A DNA stretch of 64,000 nt, from contig JAGTTR010000005.1 of the NCBI GenBank assembly GCA_018223385.1, positions 62,001 through 126,000 on the forward strand, in the 5' to 3' direction. Positions 49,800-58,380 of the stretch are shown piece after piece. The DNA comes from Oscillospiraceae bacterium Marseille-Q3528 (GTDB lineage Bacteria; Bacillota; Clostridia; Lachnospirales; Lachnospiraceae). A program made the position numbers and the translations under genes. Positions within the stretch are counted from its first letter, which is position 1; the number at the start of each line of letters is the position of its first letter. The notes below the pieces were generated by a model. It saw only the letters and a list, made by a program, of their open reading frames with translations. It had not been told where the DNA came from and searched no databases.

Positions 49800-51161
49800 A
49801 TGAATGTAATTATTGTTGGATGCGGACGAGTGGGTTCGACCCTGGCCGAACAGCTGGGGCAGGAAGGCCACGACGTGACCGTAGTAGATGAGGATGGCGC
49901 CCGTGTGCAGAAGGTGCTTGCAGATAACGACATTATGGGCGTGATCGGCAACGGCGCCAGCCACAGTGTGCTGATGGATGCGGGCATTGAGCAGGCGGAT
50001 CTTCTGATCGCCGTGACGGATTCGGATGAACTGAACCTGTTGTGCTGCCTGCTGGCGAAGAAGGCGGGAGACTGCCAGACCATCGCCCGGGTCAGAAATC
50101 CGGTGTACAGCCAGGAGGGCGAGTTTATCAAGAAGAGCCTGGGGCTTTCCATGATCATCAACCCGGAGCTGGCAGCGGCAGCGGAGATCGCAAGGGTGCT
50201 GCGTTTCCCGAGAGCCATGGAGATCAACACCTTTTCCAGGGGCCGGGTGGAGATGTTGAAATTTCGGATCGAATCGGGATCGATCCTGGAGGATTGCTCT
50301 CTGCTGGAATTCCGGGAACGGATGCACTGTGAGGTGCTGGTGTGCGCGGTAGAGCGGGGTACGGAGGTATTTATTCCGGATGGCCGGTTTGTGCTGAAGG
50401 CGAAGGACCGGGTGTCCATTGTGGCAACCCCGCAGAATGCGGCTGCTTTTTTCCGGAAGATCGGTCTGGACACGCACCACGCCAAGGACGTGATGCTGAT
50501 TGGCGGCGGAAGGATTGCCTTTTATCTGACGAAAATGCTGCTGGAAACGGGTATTCAGGTGAAAATCATCGAGCAGCGCCGGGAGCGCTGTGAGGAGCTG
50601 TGCGTGCTGCTTCCCAAGGCTATGATCATCAACGGTGACGGAACGGACAAGGAGACACTGGTGGAAGAGGGCCTGGAACGGGCGGGCGGCTTCGTGACGC
50701 TCACCGGCCTGGACGAGGAAAATGTGCTGCTGTCACTGTTTGCCAAGACGTGTTCCAAGGCAAAGCTGGTGACGAAGATCAAGCACATCAATTTCAATGA
50801 GGTTATCAATGAGCTGGATCTGGATACGGTAATCTATCCGCAGAATATCACGGCAGAATATATTTTACAGTATGTCCGGGCGAAACAGAATGCCCAGGGA
50901 AATAACGTGGAGACGCTTTATAAGATCATTGAGGATCGGGCGGAGGCGCTGGAGTTCCGTATCCAGGGCGAGGGCCCGGTGACCGGAATGTCCCTGGAAC
51001 AGCTGTCGCTGAAACCGAATATTCTGATCGCCTGCATCAGCCGCGGCGGCCAGGCCATCATCCCCAAGGGCAGCGACTGTATGCTGCCGGGCGATTCGGT
51101 CATTGTGGTGACGACAAATCACGGATTGAAGGATATCAGTGATATTTTGAAGACTGTTTAG
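49800..51161 (+). CDS. trkA: Trk potassium uptake regulatory protein TrkA
   Basis: 453 residues from ATG 49800. Two tandem RCK units. The first has NVIIVGCGRVGSTLAEQL (about 2-19) and VIGNGASHSVLMDAGIEQADLLIAVTDSDELNLL; its RCK_C part runs to about 215. The second starts DVMLIGGGRIAFYLTKMLLETGIQVKIIEQ (about 225-254), with ARG-type INGDGTDKETLVEEGLERAGGFVTLTG, and a second RCK_C near the end. It binds NAD(H) or ATP on the cytoplasmic face and gates TrkH. trkH follows after 19 bases. Confidence 0.95.
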   Translation: MNVIIVGCGRVGSTLAEQLGQEGHDVTVVDEDGARVQKVLADNDIMGVIGNGASHSVLMDAGIEQADLLIAVTDSDELNLLCCLLAKKAGDCQTIARVRNPVYSQEGEFIKKSLGLSMIINPELAAAAEIARVLRFPRAMEINTFSRGRVEMLKFRIESGSILEDCSLLEFRERMHCEVLVCAVERGTEVFIPDGRFVLKAKDRVSIVATPQNAAAFFRKIGLDTHHAKDVMLIGGGRIAFYLTKMLLETGIQVKIIEQRRERCEELCVLLPKAMIINGDGTDKETLVEEGLERAGGFVTLTGLDEENVLLSLFAKTCSKAKLVTKIKHINFNEVINELDLDTVIYPQNITAEYILQYVRAKQNAQGNNVETLYKIIEDRAEALEFRIQGEGPVTGMSLEQLSLKPNILIACISRGGQAIIPKGSDCMLPGDSVIVVTTNHGLKDISDILKTV

Positions 51162-51180
51162 ACTGGAGATTGGGAGAAAA

Positions 51181-52620
51181 ATGAATTATGCAATCATAAG
51201 GTATCTTCTGGGCTGGGTGCTGATTTTCGAATCGTGTTTTCTGACGCTGCCCTGTATCACGGCAGTGATCTATCAGGAGCGGGAAGGCTTTGCGTTCCTG
51301 GCGGTGCTGGCGCTCTGCCTGGTGCTGGGCATGCTGCTCACCGCACGCCGGCCGAAGCGGGATACGTTTTACACCAAAGAAGGATTTGTGGTGGTGACCC
51401 TTGCCTGGGTGCTGCTCAGTGCCATGGGTGCTCTGCCATTTGTGTTTAACGGCGATATCCCCAGCTTTACCGACGCACTGTTTGAGACGATTTCCGGATT
51501 TACAACGACCGGCGCCAGCATTTTAAGTGATGTGGAGGCGCTGTCCCGGTGCAGCCTGTTCTGGCGGAGCTTTACCCACTGGATCGGCGGCATGGGCGTG
51601 ATCGTGTTTATCCTGGCGGTGCTGCCCATGACCGGCGGAAGCACCATGAGCCTCATGCGGGCGGAGAGCCCGGGCCCGTCTGTGGGAAAACTGGTGCCCA
51701 AGATCCGGCAGACAGCTATGCTTCTGTATAAGATTTATTTTTTCATGACGGTGGTCGAGATTATCATCCTCATTGCAGGCGGTATGCCGGTATTTGATGC
51801 GCTGACGACGTCGTTTGGTACAGCAGGCACCGGAGGTTTTGGTATCAAAAACAACAGCATGGCCGGTTACAGTGATTTCCTCATCAATACGGTGACGGTG
51901 TTCATGATCCTGTTCGGCGTGAACTTCAACGTGTATTACCTGATTTATGCAAAAAAATTCCGCAAGGCGGCAGCTTGCGAGGAGATGCACTGGTATTTCC
52001 TGATCATCGCGGCGGCCATCGGTGTGATCACCATCAATATCCGGGGCATGTTCGGAAGTCCGCTGCAGGCGTTGAAGCATGCGGCATTTCAGGTGGGTTC
52101 CATCATTACCACCACAGGTTATTCTACGACGGATTTCGACATGTGGCCCCAGCTGTCCCGGACGATCCTCGTGGTGCTCATGTTTATTGGGGCCTGCGCA
52201 GGCAGCACCGGCGGCGGTATGAAGGTGTCCCGTGTACTTGTTCTGGTAAAGACAGTGAAAAAGGAGCTGGATTCCTTTGTGCACCCCCGGCTTGTAAAGA
52301 AAATCCATCTGGAGGGGCGGCCCATTGAGCATGAGACGTTACGTTCCATCAACGTGTTCACCATTTCCTATCTGGTGATCTTCGCTGCTTCCGTGCTGGT
52401 CATTGCGCTGGATGAATTTGACCTGGTGACGAACTTTACCGCGGTGGCAGCCACGTTTAACAACATCGGCCCGGGACTTTCCAAGGTGGGGCCGACGATG
52501 AATTTCGGCAGCTTTTCCGTGCTGAGCAAATATGTGCTCATGTTTGACATGCTGGCAGGCCGACTGGAGCTGTTCCCGGTGCTGTTGTGTCTGTATCCGT
52601 CCACCTGGAAAAAGTTCTAG
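51181..52620 (+). CDS. trkH: Trk/Ktr potassium transporter membrane subunit TrkH
   Basis: 479 residues from ATG 51181 after GGGAG. Four M1-P-M2 units. Selectivity-loop segments are visible as TISGFTTTGASIL (about 103-115), TSFGTAGTGGFGIKNNSM (about 210-227), ITTTGYSTTDFDMWP (about 311-325) and TFNNIGPGLSKVGP (about 425-438), each with the conserved Gly. It imports K+ together with TrkA. It starts 19 bases after trkA, and the pair forms the whole operon. About 120 AT-rich bases and the family A repeat follow. Confidence 0.95.
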   Translation: MNYAIIRYLLGWVLIFESCFLTLPCITAVIYQEREGFAFLAVLALCLVLGMLLTARRPKRDTFYTKEGFVVVTLAWVLLSAMGALPFVFNGDIPSFTDALFETISGFTTTGASILSDVEALSRCSLFWRSFTHWIGGMGVIVFILAVLPMTGGSTMSLMRAESPGPSVGKLVPKIRQTAMLLYKIYFFMTVVEIIILIAGGMPVFDALTTSFGTAGTGGFGIKNNSMAGYSDFLINTVTVFMILFGVNFNVYYLIYAKKFRKAAACEEMHWYFLIIAAAIGVITINIRGMFGSPLQALKHAAFQVGSIITTTGYSTTDFDMWPQLSRTILVVLMFIGACAGSTGGGMKVSRVLVLVKTVKKELDSFVHPRLVKKIHLEGRPIEHETLRSINVFTISYLVIFAASVLVIALDEFDLVTNFTAVAATFNNIGPGLSKVGPTMNFGSFSVLSKYVLMFDMLAGRLELFPVLLCLYPSTWKKF

Positions 52621-52737
52621 CAGAAATATTTTATGTGTATAGAAAAATTTCATAAATTTCTATAATATTTTACAATTTTTAATTTCACGATTCTTGTATT
52701 TCTGACAGGATTGTCTTATGCTATAGAAATATAGATT

Positions 52738-52893
52738 ACAGTTCACGCATGTGTTCCTGCGGACTGATTTCATGCTCGCATGAAAATCTGGACGCGGGAA
52801 TATATGCAGGGAACGCCGCGGTATGAGCAAAAGTGAGCTGCAAAGCAGCGGAGAGCATCAGGGATGCGGTTTTGCGAATGGCGTGTGAACTGT
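52738..52893. repeat. Family A structured intergenic repeat, copy 2
   Basis: 156 bp with perfect terminal inverted repeats ACAGTTCAC and GTGAACTGT. Hairpin 1: TTCCTGCG/CGCGGGAA around GATTTCATGCtcGCATGAAAATC. Module 2: ACGCC and GGCGT enclose GCTGCaaaGCAGC and GCATCagGGATGC-type hairpins. A 21-codon frame starting ATGAGCAAAAGTGAGCTGC runs to the TGA in the right terminal repeat. It ends 27 bases before the DnaK-like gene. Confidence 0.8.
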
Positions 52894-52920
52894 AGGGAGT
52901 ATTAGGAGGCGTGACGGCGC

Positions 52921-54483
52921 ATGGGCAAGATCATAGGAATTGACCTTGGTACAACGAATTCCTGCGTGGCTGTAATGGAAGGCGGACAGCCGACGGTGAT
53001 TGCAAATGCAGAAGGGTTTCGGACGACTCCGTCAACGGTGGCATTTACAAAGGACGGTGAACGGCTCGTTGGAGATGCGGCCAGACGGCAGGCGATCACC
53101 AATGTGGACAGGACCATATCTTCCATCAAGCGACAGATGGGAACGGATTACAAGGTTTCTATTGACAAGAAGAAATATACGCCCCAGGAGATTTCTGCGA
53201 TGATCCTGCAGAAGCTGAAGAGCGATGCGGAGAGCTATCTGGGAGAGCCGGTGACAGAAGCGGTGATCACGGTGCCTGCGTATTTTAACGATTCTCAGCG
53301 GCAGGCGACGAAGGATGCCGGACGGATTGCCGGTCTTACGGTGCAGCGGATCATCAATGAGCCGACGGCGGCCGCCCTGGCCTATGGACTGGAGCATGAG
53401 GCCGAGCAGAAGATCATGGTGTATGATCTGGGCGGTGGTACCTTCGATGTGTCGATCATTGAGATCGGCAACGGCGTAGTAGAAGTGTTATCCACTTCCG
53501 GGGATAATCACCTGGGCGGCGATGATTTTGACGAGCGGATCGCCAGTTATCTGATCCGCGAATTTAAAAATAAAGAGCATATCGACCTTTCCAAGGATCA
53601 GGTGGCGTGCCAGCGGATCCGGGAGGAGGCGGAGCGGGCGAAGAAGGAGCTGTCCTGTGCGTCCAGCGTGCAGATCAATCTGCCGTTTATCGCCATGAAC
53701 GAAGAGGGCGGCAAGCATCTGTCCCTGACCCTGACCCGTATCGTGTTCAATGAACTGACCCACGATCTGGTGGAGCGGACGGTGATCCCGGTGCACAATG
53801 CGCTGCGGGATGCCAAGATTTCTGCATCGGATCTGAGCAAGGTGCTGCTGGTGGGCGGCGCCACAAGAATTGCTGCGGTGCAGGAGATGGTACACCGGCT
53901 GACCGGCAAAGAACCGGCGAAGCGGCTGAACCCGGATGAGTGCGTGGCGCTGGGCGCTGCGGTGCAGGGCGGCAAGCTGGCCGGTGAAGCGGGACTGAAC
54001 GACATCCTTCTGCTGGATGTGACGCCACTGTCCCTCTCTATTGAGACGGTGGGCGGTGTTGCGACCCGACTGATTGAACGTAATTCCACGATCCCAACAA
54101 GATACAGTAAGATTTTTACCACGGCCATGAGTTTTCAGACGGCGGTGGAGATCAAAGTGCTGCAGGGAGAATGCCCCAAGGCCAGAGACAACAAGCTCAT
54201 CGGCAAGTTCCGGCTGAAAGGCATCCGCAGAGCGCCCAGGGGCGTGCCGCAGATCGAGGTGTGTTTTGACATTGATGCCAACGGTATCCTGAAGGTGTCC
54301 GCCAAGGATCTGGGCACCGGACAGGAGCAGCACATTGTCATCACCTCCACCACCAACATGTCGGAGAAAGACATCCGACAGGCGGAGCTGGAGGCAGCGG
54401 ATTATGAGCAGAAGCAGAAGTTCCTGCGGCAGAAGAAGGCCGAGGACGGCGGACGCAGCGCCAAGGCTGTGTCGCGAGCGTAA
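52921..54483 (+). CDS. Short DnaK (Hsp70) paralogue lacking the helical lid
   Basis: 520 residues from ATG 52921; the ribosome site AGGAGG lies 12 bases upstream, just after repeat copy 2. The ATPase domain is complete: [18 protein letters not shown] (about 4-21), [16 protein letters not shown] (about 141), [16 protein letters not shown] (about 163), [16 protein letters not shown] (about 309). The substrate-binding beta domain covers about 360-485. The protein then ends in a short basic helix, whereas standard DnaK has about 100 more residues of lid and a GGF-type or acidic tail. No grpE or dnaJ gene is near, so this is probably a second, specialised Hsp70. Confidence 0.88.
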   Translation: MGKIIGIDLGTTNSCVAVMEGGQPTVIANAEGFRTTPSTVAFTKDGERLVGDAARRQAITNVDRTISSIKRQMGTDYKVSIDKKKYTPQEISAMILQKLKSDAESYLGEPVTEAVITVPAYFNDSQRQATKDAGRIAGLTVQRIINEPTAAALAYGLEHEAEQKIMVYDLGGGTFDVSIIEIGNGVVEVLSTSGDNHLGGDDFDERIASYLIREFKNKEHIDLSKDQVACQRIREEAERAKKELSCASSVQINLPFIAMNEEGGKHLSLTLTRIVFNELTHDLVERTVIPVHNALRDAKISASDLSKVLLVGGATRIAAVQEMVHRLTGKEPAKRLNPDECVALGAAVQGGKLAGEAGLNDILLLDVTPLSLSIETVGGVATRLIERNSTIPTRYSKIFTTAMSFQTAVEIKVLQGECPKARDNKLIGKFRLKGIRRAPRGVPQIEVCFDIDANGILKVSAKDLGTGQEQHIVITSTTNMSEKDIRQAELEAADYEQKQKFLRQKKAEDGGRSAKAVSRA

Positions 54484-54504
54484 GAGAATAGGAAAAGCAA
54501 TTTA

Positions 54505-54538
54505 CCCCGGAGGTTGTCTGACTTCCGGGGATTTTTTT
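54505..54538 (+). terminator. Intrinsic terminator after the DnaK-like gene
   Basis: CCCCGGAAG-type arms: CCCCGGAGGT (54505 onward) pairs with ACTTCCGGGG (ending 54530), followed by ATTTTTTT. Confidence 0.9.
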
Positions 54539-54727
54539 GCAGGTCACTTGTATGTTTGCGAATGGAGCAGGGAAACCGGAAAATTTTTCTATGCAGCTTG
54601 ATTCTGTCTTGGGGTATTGTATAATGATATTAAAGATAAAATGCTTGTACAAATAGATGGCAGTTTAGGTTTTTGACATGGGCATGGTATGATGAAAGGA
54701 TAGAAGACACGCCGGGGAGGGAATGCT

Positions 54728-55486
54728 ATGACAGCACGGGAAAGCCGCGAAAGCGGACGGAAAGAACAGATACTGGAAAGTGCATTGCACCTGTTTTTGG
54801 AAGAGGGATACGACAGCACCTCCATGCGGAAAATTGCGGATGCGGCGGGCTGTGCGGTAGGTCTGGCATATCATTATTTCGAGACGAAGGACGAAATGTT
54901 TGCGCAGACGCTGGACTATTTCTTTCAGCCTTACGAACAGGAAATGCGGGTGCTGGCGGCGCAAAAGGACAAAGACCTGTATGGGCTTCTGGAGGACTGT
55001 TTTTCTTATACTGTGAAACAAATTTCTGCATTTCGGAAAAATCATCCGGGAGAACTGCACTGGACGGTTCGTCAGGCGCTGCGGGAACGGGTGCTGGAGC
55101 TGCTGGAACAGACCGTGATGGACATCCTGAACGGGGATGCGGCAGATGGTGTCTGGCTGGCGCTGCCGGTGGAGGACGCGGCTGCCTTGCTGGGACAGGG
55201 CCTGGGAAGTCTGCTGCTGCAAGAGAGTGCCGTGCGTGGAGCTTCCCTGGGGAGTGCGGGTGATTCCCATGCGTCGAAGGAATCGCAGCTGGTACAGACG
55301 GCTATGCGGGCAGCAAGACAGATTCTGGGAGATGCGGTGGAAGTCCCGAGAACATCACAGATTTTGAATCCTTCGATGGAAGATCCGTCCAGGCGACCGG
55401 CGAAAAGGAATGAGAATGAAGCCAGCGGAAATAAAAAGGAGAAGGGAAAGAAAAAGAAGAGTAAGAAGAATAAACAGGGAAAATAA
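54728..55486 (+). CDS. TetR-family regulator with lysine-rich tail
   Basis: 252 residues from ATG 54728 after GGGGAGGG. Residues about 10-57 are a TetR DNA-binding domain (RKEQILESALHLFLEEGYDSTSMRKIADAAGCAVGLAYHYFETKDEMF). A helical ligand/dimer domain runs to about 205. The last 40 residues are very basic and low in complexity (KRNENEASGNKKEKGKKKKSKKNK), unusual for TetR proteins, and might add non-specific DNA binding. The flavodoxin-like gene follows 32 bases later and is a likely partner or target. Ligand unknown. Confidence 0.88.
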   Translation: MTARESRESGRKEQILESALHLFLEEGYDSTSMRKIADAAGCAVGLAYHYFETKDEMFAQTLDYFFQPYEQEMRVLAAQKDKDLYGLLEDCFSYTVKQISAFRKNHPGELHWTVRQALRERVLELLEQTVMDILNGDAADGVWLALPVEDAAALLGQGLGSLLLQESAVRGASLGSAGDSHASKESQLVQTAMRAARQILGDAVEVPRTSQILNPSMEDPSRRPAKRNENEASGNKKEKGKKKKSKKNKQGK

Positions 55487-55518
55487 AAATAGAATGATAC
55501 GAGGAGGGCGTGTACAAA

Positions 55519-56022
55519 ATGGATGCGATTGTGTATACATCAAATACGGGATTTACGGAAAAATATGCGAAGCTGTTGGGCGGGAAGCTTTTCCTGCCGG
55601 TGTACTCCCTAGAAGAAGCAAAAGGAAAACTGGCAGCCGGGGCGGAGATCATTTATCTGGGCTGGCTCATGGCCGGGACGGTGAAGGGCTATAAGCCGGC
55701 GGTCAGGCGGTACCGGATCAGCGCAGTAGGCGCGGTGGGGATGGCTGCCACCGGGACGAACACGGATCAGGTGCGAAAATCCAACCATCTGCCGGAGAAG
55801 ATTCCGGTATTTACCCTGCAGGGCGGGTATGACAGTTCCCGGCTGAATCCGGTGCACAAAGCAATGATGAAAATGGTGGAAAAGATGTTTGTCCAGAAGC
55901 TGGAAGATAAGCTGGATCGCACGCCGGAGGAGGATGCCATGCTGGACATGCTGCTGCATGGCGGCGACTATGTGCGGGAAGAGAATCTGGCAGAGCTTTT
56001 ACAGTGGTACGAGACGCGATAG
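55519..56022 (+). CDS. Flavodoxin-domain protein
   Basis: 167 residues from ATG 55519, ten bases after GGAGGG. The start AIVYTSNTGFTEKYAKLLGGKL (about 3-24) matches the FMN phosphate loop of flavodoxins (T/S-x-T-G-x-T), then EIIYLGWLMAGTVKGYKPAVRRY (about 43-65) and VGMAATGTN. The C-terminal part (MMKMVEKMFVQKLEDKLDRTPEEDAMLDMLLHGGDYV) is helical and not typical of short flavodoxins. It is similar in plan to HemG-like flavodoxin-domain proteins. It probably binds FMN and transfers electrons. Likely co-transcribed with the TetR gene. Confidence 0.78.
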   Translation: MDAIVYTSNTGFTEKYAKLLGGKLFLPVYSLEEAKGKLAAGAEIIYLGWLMAGTVKGYKPAVRRYRISAVGAVGMAATGTNTDQVRKSNHLPEKIPVFTLQGGYDSSRLNPVHKAMMKMVEKMFVQKLEDKLDRTPEEDAMLDMLLHGGDYVREENLAELLQWYETR

Positions 56023-56080
56023 AGACAAAATAGAGAGTGATCGAACTTCATTGCACAATAGGATACGATAAAAAATCACA

Positions 56081-56133
56081 AAATCCCCGCTGTCAGTTGC
56101 CGGAAATCATTGGCAATGACAGGGGGATTTTTG
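56081..56133. terminator. Bidirectional intrinsic terminator
   Basis: AAATCCCC, CTGTCA and TTGCC pair in order with GGCAA, TGACAG and GGGGATTT, followed by TTG; A-rich sequence precedes. It lies between the convergent flavodoxin-like and chromate transporter genes. Confidence 0.85.
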
Positions 56134-56159
56134 TTTAGCCCAGGTGTCGTAGCTACAAA

Positions 56160-56723
56160 TTAAAACTGAAAAATAATTCCGACCACAGCGGATGCCACGA
56201 TGTAAACAATCGGGTGCTTATCAAACTTTTTGATGGTAATGTAAACCACGATCGCCAGAAGGATGGCCTTGTAGTTGAGCACCGACGGAATGGATGCCAG
56301 CCCGGTGAAGTTCTCTGTGTGGAACAGTGCCAGCAGTGCCACGGAAATACCGGCGGAGGCGATCATGGCTGTGGAAGCCGGACGCAGGCCGGAGAAAATA
56401 TCAGACACCAGCTTGGATTCCTTGAAGGCGTCCAAAATTTTGGCCACGATAATGATGACAATGATGGACGGGAGCACCAGCGACAGGGGCGCCAGGAAGG
56501 TGCCGATGACACCGAAGGAGGTAAAACCCACGTAGGTGGCCATGTTAATGCCCATGGGCCCCGGCGTGGACTCGGAAATCGCGATCATGTTGGAAATATC
56601 GGTGGCTGTAAACCAACCGGTCTTGGCTGACATGGCGTAGAGGAAAGGCAGGGTAGCCAGACCGCCGCCCACGGAAAACAGGCCGGTTTTGAAAAATTCC
56701 CATGCAAGTCTCAGATAAATCAT
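56160..56723 (-). CDS. Chromate transporter (ChrA family), second half-size subunit
   Basis: 187 residues from ATG 56723, overlapping the previous gene by four bases. Half-size CHR domain with about five membrane segments. The family motif is LAWEFFKTGLFSVGGGLATLPFLYAM (about 5-30), then ISESTPGPMGINMATYVGFTSFG (about 49-71). Two such half proteins from adjacent genes replace the single two-domain ChrA of proteobacteria. They export chromate, or transport a related anion; in gut Clostridia the natural substrate is unclear. Confidence 0.9.
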   Translation of the reverse strand: MIYLRLAWEFFKTGLFSVGGGLATLPFLYAMSAKTGWFTATDISNMIAISESTPGPMGINMATYVGFTSFGVIGTFLAPLSLVLPSIIVIIIVAKILDAFKESKLVSDIFSGLRPASTAMIASAGISVALLALFHTENFTGLASIPSVLNYKAILLAIVVYITIKKFDKHPIVYIVASAVVGIIFQF

Positions 56724-57271
56724 GCCTCTTTGCCTCCCTTCATCGTTCTCATACCGTTCAGAGCGCCGAACAGACCGGCCAGGATAACCAGCAGCGCCGG
56801 AGACAGATTGGTGAACAGTGCCAGCGCCAGAATGACGACAAAGACGCCGATGGCGGTCTTGTTGATCAGGGATTTTTTACCCAGCTTGACCACCGCGTTA
56901 AAGATCAGGACACAGACACAGGCGCGGACACCGGCAAAGGCGTGGCCTACAGCGGGGATATCCGCGAAGCCCTTGATAAAGGCGGCGATGATGGTAATGA
57001 TGACCATGGACGGGGCGATGACGCCCAGGGTTGCCACGATACCGCCAATCACACCCCGCAGCTTATAGCCGATAAAAGTGGCCGTATTCACGGCAATGAT
57101 GCCGGGGGTACACTGGCCGATGGCGAAATAATCCACCAGCTCTTCCTCTGTGGCCCAGTGCCGGGCTTCTACGACTTCTTTCTGCAGCATCGGGAGCATG
57201 GCGTAGCCGCCGCCGAATGTGAAGCCGCCGATGCGGGCGAAGGTCACAAACAGATCCCATAATTCTTTCAT
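56720..57271 (-). CDS. Chromate transporter (ChrA family), first half-size subunit
   Basis: 183 residues from ATG 57271 (MKELWDLFVTFARIGGFTFGGGYAMLPMLQKEVVE), after AGAAGGAG; a longer frame to 57346 has no ribosome site. Motifs are FARIGGFTFGGGYAMLP (about 10-26) and IGQCTPGIIAVNTATFIGY (about 51-69). It is the partner of the next half protein, with ATGA overlap, and probably forms a heterodimer. A LysR gene is divergent and likely regulates the pair. Confidence 0.9.
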   Translation of the reverse strand: MKELWDLFVTFARIGGFTFGGGYAMLPMLQKEVVEARHWATEEELVDYFAIGQCTPGIIAVNTATFIGYKLRGVIGGIVATLGVIAPSMVIITIIAAFIKGFADIPAVGHAFAGVRACVCVLIFNAVVKLGKKSLINKTAIGVFVVILALALFTNLSPALLVILAGLFGALNGMRTMKGGKEA

Positions 57272-57438
57272 AACAAACACTCCTTCTAAAATCATTTCTG
57301 AAATATTGCGGGAACGCTTGCGGTTCCCACGGACTACTGGTATCATAACACATAGAAAACCATATGAAAAATATTTATTTCCTATACAATTTATTCGAAA
57401 ATTATATAGATAGAAAAATGAAAGGTGAGGTAAGAACG

Positions 57439-58299
57439 ATGGATATTCGACAGCTGCAATATTTTGTGCGGATCGCGGACGAGGGAAGCATCACCGGGGC
57501 GGCCCGGAGCTTACACATGTCTCAGCCGCCGCTGAGCATGCAGATGAAGCTGCTGGAGGAAGAGCTGGGCGTGACGCTGTTTGACCGGGGCAGCCGCACC
57601 ATCCGCCTGACGGACGCGGGAAAGCTTCTGTACAATCGCGCTCAGGGCATTCTGGAGCTGTCTGGCGCGACCGTTCGGGAGTTGAAGGATTTCGGCAACG
57701 GTCTGGCAGGAACATTGCGGCTGGGCCTCATTTCCTCGGCGGGCACCGGGGAGATCGGGCGGCGGATGCGGCGCTTTTCTAAAAAGTATCCCGAAGTGCG
57801 CTATGAAATATCCGAGGGAAACACCTATGAATTGCTGGAAATGCTCCGGCAGGGGCGCATTGAGGTGGCGCTGGCCCGGACGCCGTTTCCTACGGAAGGA
57901 TTATCCTGTGTTTATCTGGAGGCGGAGCCTATGATGGCAGTGGGGGATGGCTCCTATTTTAAAGACATTTCCGAGGATGAGATTTCCATCGGACAACTGG
58001 CCGGGAAGCCGCTGATCATTTACCGGCGCTGGGAGCCCATCATTCTGGGGGCTTTTCATGAGTGCGGCGCAGAGCCCGAGATTTTCTGCAAAAATGATGA
58101 TGCCAGAACGACAGCCATCTGGGCGGATGCCGGTCTGGGCGTGGGCATTTTACCTTATACGGCGGCTCTGCGCGGCTGGTCAGAGGAGATCGTGCAGAAG
58201 AAGCTGATGGATGAAAAGTTAAATACAAGAATGGCAGTGGTGTTCCGAAAAGACCGGTATGTGTCCGGGATCGGGAGAAAATTTGCGGAGGAGTTTTAA
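57439..58299 (+). CDS. LysR-family regulator, divergent from the chromate transporter genes
   Basis: 286 residues from ATG 57439 (MDIRQLQYFVRIADEGSITGAARSLHMSQPPLSMQMKLLEEELG), after GGTGAGG. It has the N-terminal winged helix (about 1-60) and a periplasmic-binding-like effector domain (about 90-286). An upstream in-frame ATG at 57364 lies in AT-rich promoter sequence and is rejected. The 167-bp divergent gap to the transporter genes is the usual place for a LysR operator controlling both sides. Effector unknown. Confidence 0.9.
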   Translation: MDIRQLQYFVRIADEGSITGAARSLHMSQPPLSMQMKLLEEELGVTLFDRGSRTIRLTDAGKLLYNRAQGILELSGATVRELKDFGNGLAGTLRLGLISSAGTGEIGRRMRRFSKKYPEVRYEISEGNTYELLEMLRQGRIEVALARTPFPTEGLSCVYLEAEPMMAVGDGSYFKDISEDEISIGQLAGKPLIIYRRWEPIILGAFHECGAEPEIFCKNDDARTTAIWADAGLGVGILPYTAALRGWSEEIVQKKLMDEKLNTRMAVVFRKDRYVSGIGRKFAEEF

Positions 58300-58308
58300 A
58301 AGAAAAAC

Positions 58309-58347
58309 CAGGGCCGGTACAACCCTTGCGGATTCGTACCGGCCCTG
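58309..58347. terminator. Bidirectional intrinsic terminator between LysR and metQ
   Basis: CAGGGCCGGTAC (58309-58320) and GTACCGGCCCTG (58336-58347) are perfect 12-bp arms with a 15-base loop. AAAAA precedes and TGATTTCTTAT follows, so it can end transcription from both convergent genes. Confidence 0.88.
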
Positions 58348-58380
58348 CTGATTTCTTATGGCATTAGAAAAGATTTCAGA

